DNA from: Lysobacter alkalisoli
Lineage (GTDB): Bacteria > Pseudomonadota > Gammaproteobacteria > Xanthomonadales > Xanthomonadaceae
Length of the DNA: 64,000 nt
Reading direction: 5' to 3'
Assembly: GCF_006547045.1 (NCBI RefSeq)
Contig: NZ_CP041242.1
Span: forward strand, 2,428,001 to 2,492,000
Made by a program: the position numbers and the translations under genes. Under the pieces are notes generated by a model that saw nothing but the letters and a program-made list of their open reading frames with translations, had not been told where the DNA came from and did no database searches. Positions within the stretch are counted from its first letter, which is position 1; every line of letters begins with the position of its first letter. Shown one piece after another: positions 17,401 through 25,516 of this stretch.

Positions 17401-18507
17401 TCACAGGTCGAGGGTCAGGTCGGTGACGGCGCTGTGGATGCACAGCTTCAGCGCGCTCATGTTCTCGTGGACCAGCTCCCCGCTGGGCAGGTGGCGCACG
17501 CTGCCGGCGGACTTTCCGCAGGCGCAGGTGTTGCAGATGCCCATGCGGCAGCCGGAGGGTGGCCGCAGGCCTTCCGCCTCCAGCGCGGCCAACAGCGTTC
17601 TGCCACGTGGCACCCGCAGCACCTTGCCGCGCCGGGCCAGGGTCAGTTCGACTTCACCCTCGTCGGTGACCGGCACATCGGGCAGGGTGAAGGCCTCGGA
17701 CTGGAAGCTGCGGACACGGCCATCGAGCAGCTCGCGTGCGCTTTCGACGAAACCGCCGGGACCGCAGGCCATCACCTGCCGTCCGGCCAGGTCCGGCACC
17801 AGCGACGACAACAATGCTTCGCCGATGCGGCCTTCATGTTCGTCGGCCTCGCGGGGCTGCTCCCGGGTCAGCAGCAGGTGCAGGGTGAAACCGTCGTGCG
17901 CCGCCGCCAGCGCGCGCAGCTCGTCGACAAAGCACATCTCCTCCCGGCGACGGGCCCAGTAGACCAGGGCCAGCGGTACCGGCATGCCCTCTGCAGCCAA
18001 CCCGCGGAGCATCGACATCAGCGGGGTGATGCCGCTGCCGGCAGCCAGGAACAGCCATTCGCCCCGAGGCTGCTCCGGCAGGGTCATGTCGCCGAAGGCC
18101 GGGCCGATCTCGAATATCTCGCCCTTTTCCGCCCGCTCGAACAGATTCGGGCTGACCCTGCCACCCGGCATCTGCTTGACCGTGATCGCGACCAGCCCGT
18201 CGGCACGCGGCGGCTGCGACAGGCTGTAGCTGCGGGTGATGCGGGCGCCGCCGATCTCCACGCCCAGATTGACGTGCTGGCCGGGGCGAAATCCGGCCCA
18301 GTGCCGGTTGGGCCGCAACAGCAGGGTCACCGTATCGCACGACTCCCTGCGACGTTCGACCAGCTGTGCCAGCGGGCGCTCCCAGGTCCACAACGGATGG
18401 ACGCGGGAGGCCCAGAAATCAAAGACATGCGGGGTGACCAGCGGACGCAGCCAGCTGCGCAGGCCGGTGCTGTGGCTGGACCGCGAAGGACGGGGGCGGG
18501 CACTCAT
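17401..18507 (-). CDS. desC: Ferredoxin reductase fused to 2Fe-2S ferredoxin (desaturase partner)
   Basis: A 368-residue oxidoreductase. The FAD domain has RSYSLSQPP near residue 90-98, the NAD(P) domain has AAGSGITPLMSML near 150 and CGPGGF, and a C-terminal plant-type 2Fe-2S domain has CRMGICNTCAC at about 318-328 plus a final Cys in ALKLCIHS. It would pass electrons from NAD(P)H to the desaturase downstream. ATG 18507 is taken as the start (MSARPRPSRSSHS), since further upstream the frame runs through the divergent promoter. An extended -10 (TGGTATAGT, 18515-18523) puts the transcript start almost at the ATG, so the mRNA may be leaderless. Confidence 0.9.
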   Translation of the reverse strand: MSARPRPSRSSHSTGLRSWLRPLVTPHVFDFWASRVHPLWTWERPLAQLVERRRESCDTVTLLLRPNRHWAGFRPGQHVNLGVEIGGARITRSYSLSQPPRADGLVAITVKQMPGGRVSPNLFERAEKGEIFEIGPAFGDMTLPEQPRGEWLFLAAGSGITPLMSMLRGLAAEGMPVPLALVYWARRREEMCFVDELRALAAAHDGFTLHLLLTREQPREADEHEGRIGEALLSSLVPDLAGRQVMACGPGGFVESARELLDGRVRSFQSEAFTLPDVPVTDEGEVELTLARRGKVLRVPRGRTLLAALEAEGLRPPSGCRMGICNTCACGKSAGSVRHLPSGELVHENMSALKLCIHSAVTDLTLDL

Positions 18508-18514
18508 GGACGGC

Positions 18515-18555
18515 ACTATACCAGCGTGCGGACAAATGTATATACAACTGTATAT
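18515..18555 (-). promoter_or_regulatory. Divergent desC/tetR promoter with 16-bp operator palindrome
   Basis: A perfect palindrome ATATACAACTGTATAT at 18540-18555 lies in an AT-rich island between the divergent genes, where a TetR-family dimer would bind. On the minus strand an extended -10 TGGTATAGT covers 18515-18523. On the plus strand TATATT at 18551-18556 could be the -10 of the tetR gene and overlaps the palindrome. Binding of the regulator could therefore block both promoters. Confidence 0.6.
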
Positions 18556-18614
18556 TAATTGCGCGATGATGGTCTCATCCGCCTGACCAGGTTCAGTTTC
18601 GTCATACTCGCCCC

Positions 18615-19276
18615 GTGACAACCCCCTCCCCCGTACTGCGCCGCCCGCCGCCCTCGACGACCACGGTCCCGGCCGCAAGCCGTCGATCTCGCGCGACGAC
18701 ATCCTGGCCGCGGCACTGAAGCTGGTCGGCCCGCACCGCAGCGTCTCCACGCTGAGCCTGCGCGAGGTCGCGCGCGAGGCCGGGATCGCGCCGAACAGCT
18801 TCTACCGCCAGTTCCGCGACATGGACGAACTGGCGGTGGCGCTGATCGACCTGGCGGGCCGCTCATTGCGACAGATCATTGGCGAGGCGCGCCAGCGCGT
18901 GGCCGGCGGCAAGCTCAGCGTGATCCGCAGCTCGGTGGAGGCGTTCATGGAACAGCTGCGCGCCGACGACAAGCTGCTGCACGTGCTGCTGCGCGAGGGC
19001 ACGGTCGGCTCGGACGCGTTCAAACAGGCGGTCGACCGTGAGCTGGAGTTCTTCGAGGAGGAATTGCGGCTGGACCTGATCCGGCTGGCCCGGCTCGACC
19101 ATGCCACCCTGCACCAACCGGCGCTGGCGGCGAAAGCGATCACCCGGCTGGTGTTCGCGGTCGGTGGCACCGCGATGGACCTGCCGCCGGAGAAGGATCC
19201 GGAGCTGGTCGACCAGCTCACCACGATGGTGCGGATGATCGTGACCGGCGCGCGCACCCTGCCGCCGGAGCAGTAG
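18615..19276 (+). CDS. TetR-family regulator, FabR/DesT-like, apparent N-terminal frameshift
   Basis: From 18587 to 19276 one frame encodes a FabR/DesT-like protein. The HTH region (STLSLREVAREAGIAPNSFYRQFRDMDEL) is followed by a ligand-binding domain with LSVIRSSVEAFMEQLRADDKLLHVLLREG. That frame has no ATG, GTG or TTG before the HTH. The only good start, GTG 18615, is one frame off. Restoring one C in the CCC run at 18651-18653 joins them as VTTPSPVLRRPPPLDDHGPG. Used without repair, the first in-frame ATG is 18821, after the HTH. DesT/FabR sense the unsaturated/saturated acyl-CoA balance and repress unsaturated fatty-acid genes; here the adjacent desaturase operon is the obvious target. 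Confidence 0.82.
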
Positions 19277-19295
19277 TTACGAAGAGGCGCACGAT

Positions 19296-19327
19296 GTAAC
19301 CCAGGTAAGGCGAAGCCGCACCCGGGC
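19296..19327. repeat. Single arm of the REP-like repeat
   Basis: One arm of the 2605-type repeat with one changed base (CCCAGGT for CCCGGGT), able to form a small hairpin by itself, located between the convergent tetR and aidB genes. Confidence 0.65.
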
Positions 19328-19349
19328 TGCGGTCACAGACGTGCCGGAG

Positions 19350-20984
19350 TCACGGCAGTGCGCGGGCGATGATCGCGTCGAAGCCGATACCGGCCGGCAA
19401 GGTGCCGAACGCGAGGCCGTGCCCGCCCTCAAGGCGGCTGCGAACGAAGGCCTCGGCCATCGGACTGCCTGCGCGCAACAGCGCCGCCGCCTGCAATCCC
19501 AGCGCCAGCTGTTCCACCAGCATGCGTGCCCCACCCTCCTCGGCCCGCGCGATCGAGGCCGCCAATCCGGCTATGAACTCCTCCGGCACGCCGTCGACCG
19601 CAGACAATTCCTGCTGCAATGCGGCCATACACTCGGGCTCGCGCACCAGCGCACGCAGCACGTCGAGGCACTGGATGTTACCGCTGCCTTCCCAGATCGA
19701 GTTCAACGGCGCCTGCCGGTACAGCCGCGGCAGCATCGACTCTTCGACGTAGCCGGCGCCGCCCAGGCATTCCTGCGCCTCGTTGACGAAGGCCGGTGCG
19801 CGTTTGCAGATCCAGTACTTGCCGATCGCGGTCGCGATGCGTGCGAACGCCGCTTCATCCGAATCCTTCGGCGCGGCATCGACCGCGCGCGCGACCCGCA
19901 TCGACAACGCCAGCGCTGCTTCGGATTCGAGCGCGAGATCGGCCAGCACGTTGCGCATCAGTGGCTGTTCGACCAGCCGCTTGCCGAACGCGCGGCGGTG
20001 ACGGGCGTGGTGGATGGCCTGCGCCAGCGCCATCCGCATCTCCGCCGCCGAGCCGAGCATGCAATCCAGGCGCGTGAGCATGACCATGCGGATGATGGTC
20101 GCCACCCCGCGCCCCTCGTCGCCGACGCGGCGCGCCCAGGCACCGTCGAATTCGACCTCGGAGGAAGCGTTCGACCAGTCGCCGAGCTTGTCCTTCAGGC
20201 GCATGATCCGGAACGCGTTGCGACTGCCGTCCGGGCGCCAGCGCGGCATCAGCAAACAGGTCAGTCCACCCGGTGCCTGCGCAAGCACCAGGAAGCCGTC
20301 CGACATCGGCGCCGAGAAGAACCACTTGTGGCCAACCAGTTCGTATTCGTCGCCCGACAGCGGCGTGGCGACGGTGGTGTTCGCGCGCACGTCGCTGCCG
20401 CCCTGCTTCTCGGTCATGCCCATGCCGAGGGTCACACCGAGCTTGTCTGAGATCGGCACGTTGCGCGGGTCGTAATGCGGCGCTGCGGCCTTGGTGGCCC
20501 ATTCGGCCAGCGCCGGCACCTGTTGCAGCACCGGTACCGCGGCGTGGGTCATGGTCAGCGGACAGCTGCTGCCGGGTTCGACCTGGTGATGGAGATAGCT
20601 CAGCGCCGCGCGGGCAACATGCGCACCCGGCTGCGGCTCGTGCCAGGACAGGCCGGCGACACCGTGTTCGACCGCCGCCTGCATGACCGCGTGGTAGTTG
20701 GGGTGGAACTCGACCACGTCGATGCGATGGCCAAAGCGATCGTGGGTGCGCAGGCGCGGACGGTCGCGATGGGCATCGAAGCCGAGCGCATACAGCGTGT
20801 CGCCAGCCAGCCTGCCGTAGGCCGCGACCTGTGGCTGCCATTCCTCCCCACCCTCGCGCAGCAGGGATTCACGCAATGCGATGTCGTCCCGCCAGAGATC
20901 GCGCGGGGCGAACTCGGGTGGCTGGTTGCCGACCTCGTGGGTCGGCCGAATCGGGGACGGTGCGTCGTCGAACGTGGCAGTCAT
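19350..20984 (-). CDS. aidB: AidB-type acyl-CoA dehydrogenase
   Basis: A 544-residue flavoprotein closely matching the E. coli AidB layout: THEVGNQPPEF at the N-terminus, VEFHPNYHAVMQ, GMGMTEKQGGSDVRANTT near 195, GHKWFFSAPMSD near 220, RLKDKLGDWSNASSEVEF near 265, QPLMRNVLADLALESE, and LPRLYRQAPLNSIWEGSGNIQCLDVLR near 435. AidB belongs to the adaptive response to alkylation damage. It binds DNA and FAD and has weak isovaleryl-CoA dehydrogenase activity. The length and C-terminal helical domain are complete. It stands alone, convergent with tetR, with a 59-bp gap to the next upstream gene. Confidence 0.92.
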   Translation of the reverse strand: MTATFDDAPSPIRPTHEVGNQPPEFAPRDLWRDDIALRESLLREGGEEWQPQVAAYGRLAGDTLYALGFDAHRDRPRLRTHDRFGHRIDVVEFHPNYHAVMQAAVEHGVAGLSWHEPQPGAHVARAALSYLHHQVEPGSSCPLTMTHAAVPVLQQVPALAEWATKAAAPHYDPRNVPISDKLGVTLGMGMTEKQGGSDVRANTTVATPLSGDEYELVGHKWFFSAPMSDGFLVLAQAPGGLTCLLMPRWRPDGSRNAFRIMRLKDKLGDWSNASSEVEFDGAWARRVGDEGRGVATIIRMVMLTRLDCMLGSAAEMRMALAQAIHHARHRRAFGKRLVEQPLMRNVLADLALESEAALALSMRVARAVDAAPKDSDEAAFARIATAIGKYWICKRAPAFVNEAQECLGGAGYVEESMLPRLYRQAPLNSIWEGSGNIQCLDVLRALVREPECMAALQQELSAVDGVPEEFIAGLAASIARAEEGGARMLVEQLALGLQAAALLRAGSPMAEAFVRSRLEGGHGLAFGTLPAGIGFDAIIARALP

Positions 20985-21043
20985 GTGCGGCTCCCTGCAC
21001 GAATCGTGGGCTGGACTCCAACCCGATTCTAAAGAGTATCGCT

Positions 21044-22324
21044 CTAGACAGCCCGGTCCTGAGACGTTTCGGCCAAAGCGTCCGATGCTGGAAGACTCGC
21101 GGCATGAGCCGTCATGACATCGAGAAAAGCCTCCGGCAGCGACTGCGTACCCAGCCAGCCGCGACGGGTACCGGTCAGCACGCGCAGCATCTGGCCGCGC
21201 CCGCCCGGCAACCGCGACAGCGGATGGAACACCCGGTCGCGCAACGCCGCCAGGCGGTCGTGCCCGGACTGGAACAACGGCGTCAGCCAGCGGCTCCAGA
21301 AGTGGTAGATGCCGACATGGGCACGCCGCTCGCGCTGGTACTGTGCGAAAGCCGCCGCCGGGACCGGATGCCGGTGCAGTGCATCGCGCAGCGCCAGCGC
21401 GTCCATCAGTGCCATGTTCACGCCCTGCCCCAGTTGCGGGCTCATCGCGTGCGCGGCATCGCCGACGGCGACCGCGCGCCCACGATGCCAGCGCCGCAGC
21501 ACCGCGTCCCGGTAGCGTGCCTGTGCGAGTCCGCCCGGCACTTCAGTATCGGCCAGCGCCGTGGCCGCCTCGGGCCAGACCGCCCCTACTTCGTCACGCC
21601 ACGCGCCGGCATCGCGACCGGCCTCGGCCAGCTGATCGACGGGCAGGCTCCAGAAGAAACTCATCCGTGGCACTGGATCATCGATGCGGCGGCCAACCGG
21701 CAGCATGCCGACCATCCGCCGTGCACCCACGTAACGCTGGCGCAGCTCGTCCGGCCAGGCCCAGCCGCGCTGTTCGACAAGGCACCATTGCGCACCCCAT
21801 GGATAGGGCCGATCCAGCGCCGGCTCTACGACCAGGCCGCGCAGGCCCGAGGCGGCACCGTCGGCAACGATGACGATGTCGTACGGGCCATGGGTATTGC
21901 CGTCCGCATCATCGAGCAGGCCTCGCTCGGCGTCGACGGCGACGATCTGCCGCCCGCAACGCACCTGACGCCCTTCGCGCCATGCGGCATCGAGCAGACC
22001 GAACAGGGCCCCGCGCTGCATGCCCAGGCCGAAGAACGGCGATGAACCGCCATGCCTGAGTTCGCGATAACGCATGTCCATGACCGCACGCCCCTGCACG
22101 GTTTCGCCATACAGGCGCTCGATGCGCACCCCCAGTGCCAGCGCTTCATCGAGCAGGCCCAGCTCCCACAACACCGCCAGCCCGGTCGGCTGCAGCAGGA
22201 AGCCTGCCCCGACTGGGCCCAGTACCGGTGCGCGTTCGAATACCTCCACCTCGTGCCCATCGCGCGAAAGCAGCAGCGCCGATGCCTGCCCGGCGGTGCC
22301 GTATCCGACAATTCCGATTTTCAC
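21044..22324 (-). CDS. FAD-dependent monooxygenase (PHBH-type fold)
   Basis: A 426-residue flavin monooxygenase of the p-hydroxybenzoate-hydroxylase-like group. The Rossmann GxGxxG is GYGTAG at residues 7-12, followed by VEVFERAP. The DG region is VADGAASGLR near 155, and GDAAHAMSPQLGQGVN lies near 287-302 (FAD ribityl binding). The C-terminal part is helical and amphipathic. Such enzymes hydroxylate aromatic or quinone-like substrates with NAD(P)H and O2. The substrate here is unknown and neighbours give no clue. The start ATG at 22324 (MKIGIVGYG) is directly in front of the FAD motif. Confidence 0.88.
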   Translation of the reverse strand: MKIGIVGYGTAGQASALLLSRDGHEVEVFERAPVLGPVGAGFLLQPTGLAVLWELGLLDEALALGVRIERLYGETVQGRAVMDMRYRELRHGGSSPFFGLGMQRGALFGLLDAAWREGRQVRCGRQIVAVDAERGLLDDADGNTHGPYDIVIVADGAASGLRGLVVEPALDRPYPWGAQWCLVEQRGWAWPDELRQRYVGARRMVGMLPVGRRIDDPVPRMSFFWSLPVDQLAEAGRDAGAWRDEVGAVWPEAATALADTEVPGGLAQARYRDAVLRRWHRGRAVAVGDAAHAMSPQLGQGVNMALMDALALRDALHRHPVPAAAFAQYQRERRAHVGIYHFWSRWLTPLFQSGHDRLAALRDRVFHPLSRLPGGRGQMLRVLTGTRRGWLGTQSLPEAFLDVMTAHAASLPASDALAETSQDRAV

Positions 22325-22388
22325 TGCGTTACCTCATGTTCCTGGCCATCCAGGCATGCCTCATAAAAAAGGTTCTTCTCCCGATCGA

Positions 22389-22760
22389 GGGAAAGCGCCG
22401 TGTCTGTTGGATGACTGGGGCGCCGGGGGCGAAGGCCCTTGGATGTGAATGTCCCCCGGCGCCGGCCATGGCCGGCGCCTCCTCCTTGATTTCACACCCA
22501 AGGGCCTTCGCCCCCGACGTTCGGACATCACCGGTGGTCCCAGAAGCAAAACCCCGGGGAGGACCGGCTTCGCGTTCCAGCGTGGCCGCGCGACCCGATG
22601 TGGCCTGCCGGCCTTGGCGGCGAAATCAAGGAGGAGGCCGCCGCCACGGGCGGCGGCCGGGGGACATTCGTCGTCAAGGCCGGCAGGTCGCGTCGGGACA
22701 GCCAGATAGCGGCGAGAACCTGCAGTCGAACGCGAGCGGCAGCGCCTTCGCTGAAGGCGA
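22389..22760. repeat. Nested inverted dispersed repeat, long form
   Basis: The left end (22389-22492) and right end (22672-22758) match the repeat at 27640-27840. The interior holds inverted copies of the left end: 22431-22458 pairs with 22492-22519, and the stretch starting AATGTCCCCCGG (22448 on) reappears inverted ending at about 22669, each copy enclosing its own short variable palindrome. It fills most of the 515-bp gap between the monooxygenase and the cold-shock gene. Open frames across it are low-complexity and not credible genes. Confidence 0.8.
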
Positions 22761-22787
22761 CCTTCCGCGATTGGGTGAAAATCCATG

Positions 22788-22812
22788 AAAAAACCCCGCC
22801 AATCCGGCGGGG
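22788..22812 (-). terminator. Rho-independent terminator of the cold-shock gene
   Basis: On the minus strand a CCCCGCC/GGCGGGG stem with a 5-nt loop is followed by six T, 27 bp after the cold-shock stop codon. Confidence 0.85.
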
Positions 22813-22839
22813 CCTGGAAATATCGACATCAGGAGTCGA

Positions 22840-23052
22840 TCACGCTTCGACCGTCGGCGACACCTCGGAGGCCTGGGCACCTTTCGGGCCCTGGGTCAGC
22901 TGGTAACTGACACGCTGGCCTTCCTGCAGACTGCGGAAGCCTTTTGCGTTGATTGCGGAGAAATGGACGAAAACGTCCGCACTGCCATCCTCGGGTGAGA
23001 TGAAGCCGAATCCCTTGGCGTCGTTGAACCACTTCACGGTACCGTACTGCAT
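22840..23052 (-). CDS. Cold-shock domain protein
   Basis: A 70-residue single CSD protein that binds single-stranded nucleic acids and acts as an RNA chaperone. RNP1 is KGFGFI (13-18) and RNP2 is VFVHFSAI (27-34), with the usual [15 protein letters not shown] start and [22 protein letters not shown] end. It is a single-gene unit with its own terminator. Which paralogue (cold-inducible or constitutive) cannot be told. Confidence 0.96.
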   Translation of the reverse strand: MQYGTVKWFNDAKGFGFISPEDGSADVFVHFSAINAKGFRSLQEGQRVSYQLTQGPKGAQASEVSPTVEA

Positions 23053-23169
23053 GTCCTTGATGACCTCATGCTGGATGCGATGGTGCGCCAGCGCGGGAAC
23101 GCGCCTGACGCAGGCCGAGTATGCAAACTGAACGGCCGCTTGACAACTGGCAGGGAGCCTGCCCGATAT

Positions 23170-23922
23170 TCAGCTCCGAAGAAGCGCTTCCAACAGCGTC
23201 GGCAGACCGGCCGAAGCGGCAGTGACGTTGTCGAGCACGTCCTGCAGGGTGATTACCTCGTCCGGATCGGGTCCGGCGCCTGCCGCCCAGTTGGCGACGA
23301 TGGCCAGGCAGGCGTAATCCAGACCCAGTTCGCGGGCCAGTCCGGCCTCGGGCATGCCGGTCATGCCGACCAGGTCGCAACCGTCACGGCGCATGCGTGC
23401 GATCTCGGCACGGGTCTCCAGCCGCGGCCCCTGGGTGGCGCCGTAGCAGCCGCCATCGACCAGCGCGACCCCGGCCCGCGCCGCCGCAGCCAACACCACT
23501 TCGCGCAGCGAACGGGTGTACGGCTCGCCGAAATCGACGTGAAGCACCTCGCTACCCGGCTCCTCGCAAAGAGTCGAGATGCGGCCCCAGGTGTAATCGA
23601 TCAGCTGGTCCGGGCAAGCCAACACGCGCGGACCGAAGCGCTCGGTAATGCCGCCGACGGTATTGAGCGCGAGCACGCGCGACGTCCCGAGATCCTGCAA
23701 CGCTGCCAGGTTGGCGCGGTAATTGACCTTGTGCGGCGGTACCGAGTGGCCTTCGCCGTGGCGGGCGAGGAAAGCGACGCGATGCCCCGCCATGGTGCCG
23801 ATGCGCACAGGTCCGGACGGCTCGCCGAAGCGGGTCGAGGGCTGGACAGTTTCGATGTCCTGCAGTTCCGCCAACTTGTACAGGCCGGTACCGCCGATGA
23901 CGGCAAGGTCGATGGAACTCAT
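23170..23922 (-). CDS. S-methyl-5'-thioinosine / MTA phosphorylase family
   Basis: A 250-residue trimeric purine phosphorylase of the MTAP family. It has IGGTGLY near residue 9, RHGEGHSVPPHKVNYRAN (phosphate and ribose contacts), NTVGGI, and TQGPRLETRAEI near 165. The base-recognising segment reads VANWAAG, with Asn where adenine-specific MTAPs have Asp. This favours a 6-oxopurine such as methylthioinosine, as in the characterised Pseudomonas aeruginosa enzyme PA3004. The product hypoxanthine would be the substrate of the hypoxanthine phosphoribosyltransferase encoded 4 bp upstream. Substrate preference is therefore inference from one residue plus context. Confidence 0.88.
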   Translation of the reverse strand: MSSIDLAVIGGTGLYKLAELQDIETVQPSTRFGEPSGPVRIGTMAGHRVAFLARHGEGHSVPPHKVNYRANLAALQDLGTSRVLALNTVGGITERFGPRVLACPDQLIDYTWGRISTLCEEPGSEVLHVDFGEPYTRSLREVVLAAAARAGVALVDGGCYGATQGPRLETRAEIARMRRDGCDLVGMTGMPEAGLARELGLDYACLAIVANWAAGAGPDPDEVITLQDVLDNVTAASAGLPTLLEALLRS

Positions 23923-23926
23923 CGCA

Positions 23927-24478
23927 TCAATCCTTCAAGGCGTAGACGGCCGGCAGGTTGCGGCCCTGCTCGTGGAAATCCATGCCATAGCCGAACACGT
24001 AGCGATCCGGCACTTCAACGCCAATGTAGTCGGCACGTATGCCCTCGACACAGCGGTCATGTTGCTTGACCACCAGCACCGCCACCCGCACCTCACGCGC
24101 GCCTTCGCTGAGACACCACTCGATGATCCCGGCCAGGGTATGACCCTCGTCGAGGATGTCGTCGGCGAGCAGCACGCGTCGGCCCTTGAGCGGCGTTGCC
24201 GGACGGTGTTTCCAGACCAGGTCGCTGCCGCGGGTTTCGCCGCGGTAGCGGGTCGCATGCAGGTAATCGAACTCGAGGTCGAGCCCGCGCGCGCCCAGCT
24301 CCATCGCCAACCGCGCCGCGAACGGCAGGCCGCCGTGCATCACGGTGAGGAAAACCGGTACTTCGTCATGGTCGGCGCGGATCTCATCCGCCATCCGTGC
24401 AATCGACTGTTCGAGCGTGGCCTGCTCGACCACGAGATCGGAATTTTCCAACGCCCAAACCAGGTCACGTCCACTCAT
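23927..24478 (-). CDS. hpt: Hypoxanthine(-guanine) phosphoribosyltransferase
   Basis: A 183-residue type-I phosphoribosyltransferase that converts hypoxanthine (and perhaps guanine) plus PRPP to IMP/GMP. The PRPP-binding motif is VLLADDILDEGHTLAG near 100-115. A flexible loop with YRGETRG, VMHGGLPFA near 47 and KQHDRC are present, and VEVPDRYVFGYGMD near 155 is the purine-binding end typical of HPRTs. The start is ATG 24478, which overlaps the nagZ stop by one base (TGATG); TTG 24481 is also possible. Its pairing with the phosphorylase downstream makes a short methylthio-purine salvage route. Confidence 0.93.
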   Translation of the reverse strand: MSGRDLVWALENSDLVVEQATLEQSIARMADEIRADHDEVPVFLTVMHGGLPFAARLAMELGARGLDLEFDYLHATRYRGETRGSDLVWKHRPATPLKGRRVLLADDILDEGHTLAGIIEWCLSEGAREVRVAVLVVKQHDRCVEGIRADYIGVEVPDRYVFGYGMDFHEQGRNLPAVYALKD

Positions 24479-25488
24479 CAACCAAAATCCTCCAGCCGGC
24501 TGCGGCTGTCACTGTAGCGATTGTCGGCCAGCAGGGCGTCCCAGCCGAGCGCCCCGCGCCCGAGCAGCCCTGTCAGCGCCATGGTATCGAGCGGGCGGCC
24601 CTGCACCGCCGCGAGCGAATCCTCGACCAGCTCCGGGTGGCAGACCAGCACCACGTCGCAACCGGCATCGAGGTGCGCATTGACCCGCGCGCCCACACCA
24701 CCGACGGTGTCGGCCGCCTTCATGCCGATATCGTCACTGAAGACAACGCCACGGAACCCCAGTCCGCCCAACGCGCGATCACCGCGCAGGATGTCGTTGA
24801 TCCAGCGCGACGAGAAGCCGGCCGGCTCGGTATCGACCCGCGGATAGACCACGTGCGCCATCATTACGGCGTCGGCGCCGGCCTCGATTCCGGCCGCGAA
24901 CGGCACCAGGTCCAGCGCGCGGATCTCATCCAGGTCGCGCGGATCGGCAGCGGTCTCGAAATGCGTATCCTCGGCCACCGAACCATGGCCGGGGAAATGC
25001 TTGAGAGTCGCCGCCATGCCGGCCTCGTGCATGCCCTCGACATAGGCGCGGGCGAAGGCAGCGACCGCATCGGGTGCATCCGAAAAGGCGCGATTGCCGA
25101 TCGCGCGGTTGCCCCGACCGAGGTCGACCACTGGCGCGAAGCTCAGGTCGACGCCGCTGGCGCGGACCTCGCTCGCCATCAACCAGGCGTGCTCGCGTGC
25201 CAGTTGCAGCGCGGCTTCCGGGTCGCGCGCATGCAGACCTCCGAACCTTTCCAGCGCCGGCAATGCGCTGTAACCCTCTCGAAAACGCTGCACGCGTCCA
25301 CCCTCCTGATCGACGCAGACCAGTTGCGGCCGCGGCGCGGCCTCGCGGATCGCCTGCGACAGCTCGGCCACCTGCGCGCGCGAGGCGAAATTGCGTGCGA
25401 ACAGCACCACGCCGGCGCAGGCATCGTGCTGCAGCCAGTCGCGCTCCTGCGCGGTGAGTCCGGTACCGGCAAGCCCAATCAACAACAT
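24478..25488 (-). CDS. nagZ: Beta-N-acetylglucosaminidase NagZ
   Basis: A 336-residue glycoside hydrolase family 3 enzyme of the cytoplasm that removes GlcNAc from anhydro-muropeptides in cell-wall recycling. Signatures are GVVLFARNF, VDQEGGRVQRF, SGVDLSFAPVVDLGRGNRAIGNRAFS, the KHFPGHG catalytic loop near 163-169 and the nucleophile Asp in VFSDDIGM near 248. The frame is open to 25638, but MLLIGLAGTGLTAQERDW at 25488 is the conserved beginning. It lies directly upstream of hpt with a one-base overlap. NagZ products can induce AmpC beta-lactamase where AmpR exists; no ampR or ampC is in this window. Confidence 0.95.
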   Translation of the reverse strand: MLLIGLAGTGLTAQERDWLQHDACAGVVLFARNFASRAQVAELSQAIREAAPRPQLVCVDQEGGRVQRFREGYSALPALERFGGLHARDPEAALQLAREHAWLMASEVRASGVDLSFAPVVDLGRGNRAIGNRAFSDAPDAVAAFARAYVEGMHEAGMAATLKHFPGHGSVAEDTHFETAADPRDLDEIRALDLVPFAAGIEAGADAVMMAHVVYPRVDTEPAGFSSRWINDILRGDRALGGLGFRGVVFSDDIGMKAADTVGGVGARVNAHLDAGCDVVLVCHPELVEDSLAAVQGRPLDTMALTGLLGRGALGWDALLADNRYSDSRSRLEDFG

Positions 25489-25516
25489 CGTCGAACATCC
25501 ATGGAATGAACTCGGG

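Noticed and set aside
22449-22906. Short open frames inside the nested repeat (also at 27493-28020)
   Set aside because: They follow the repeat sequence in several frames and orientations; this is repeat structure, not coding.
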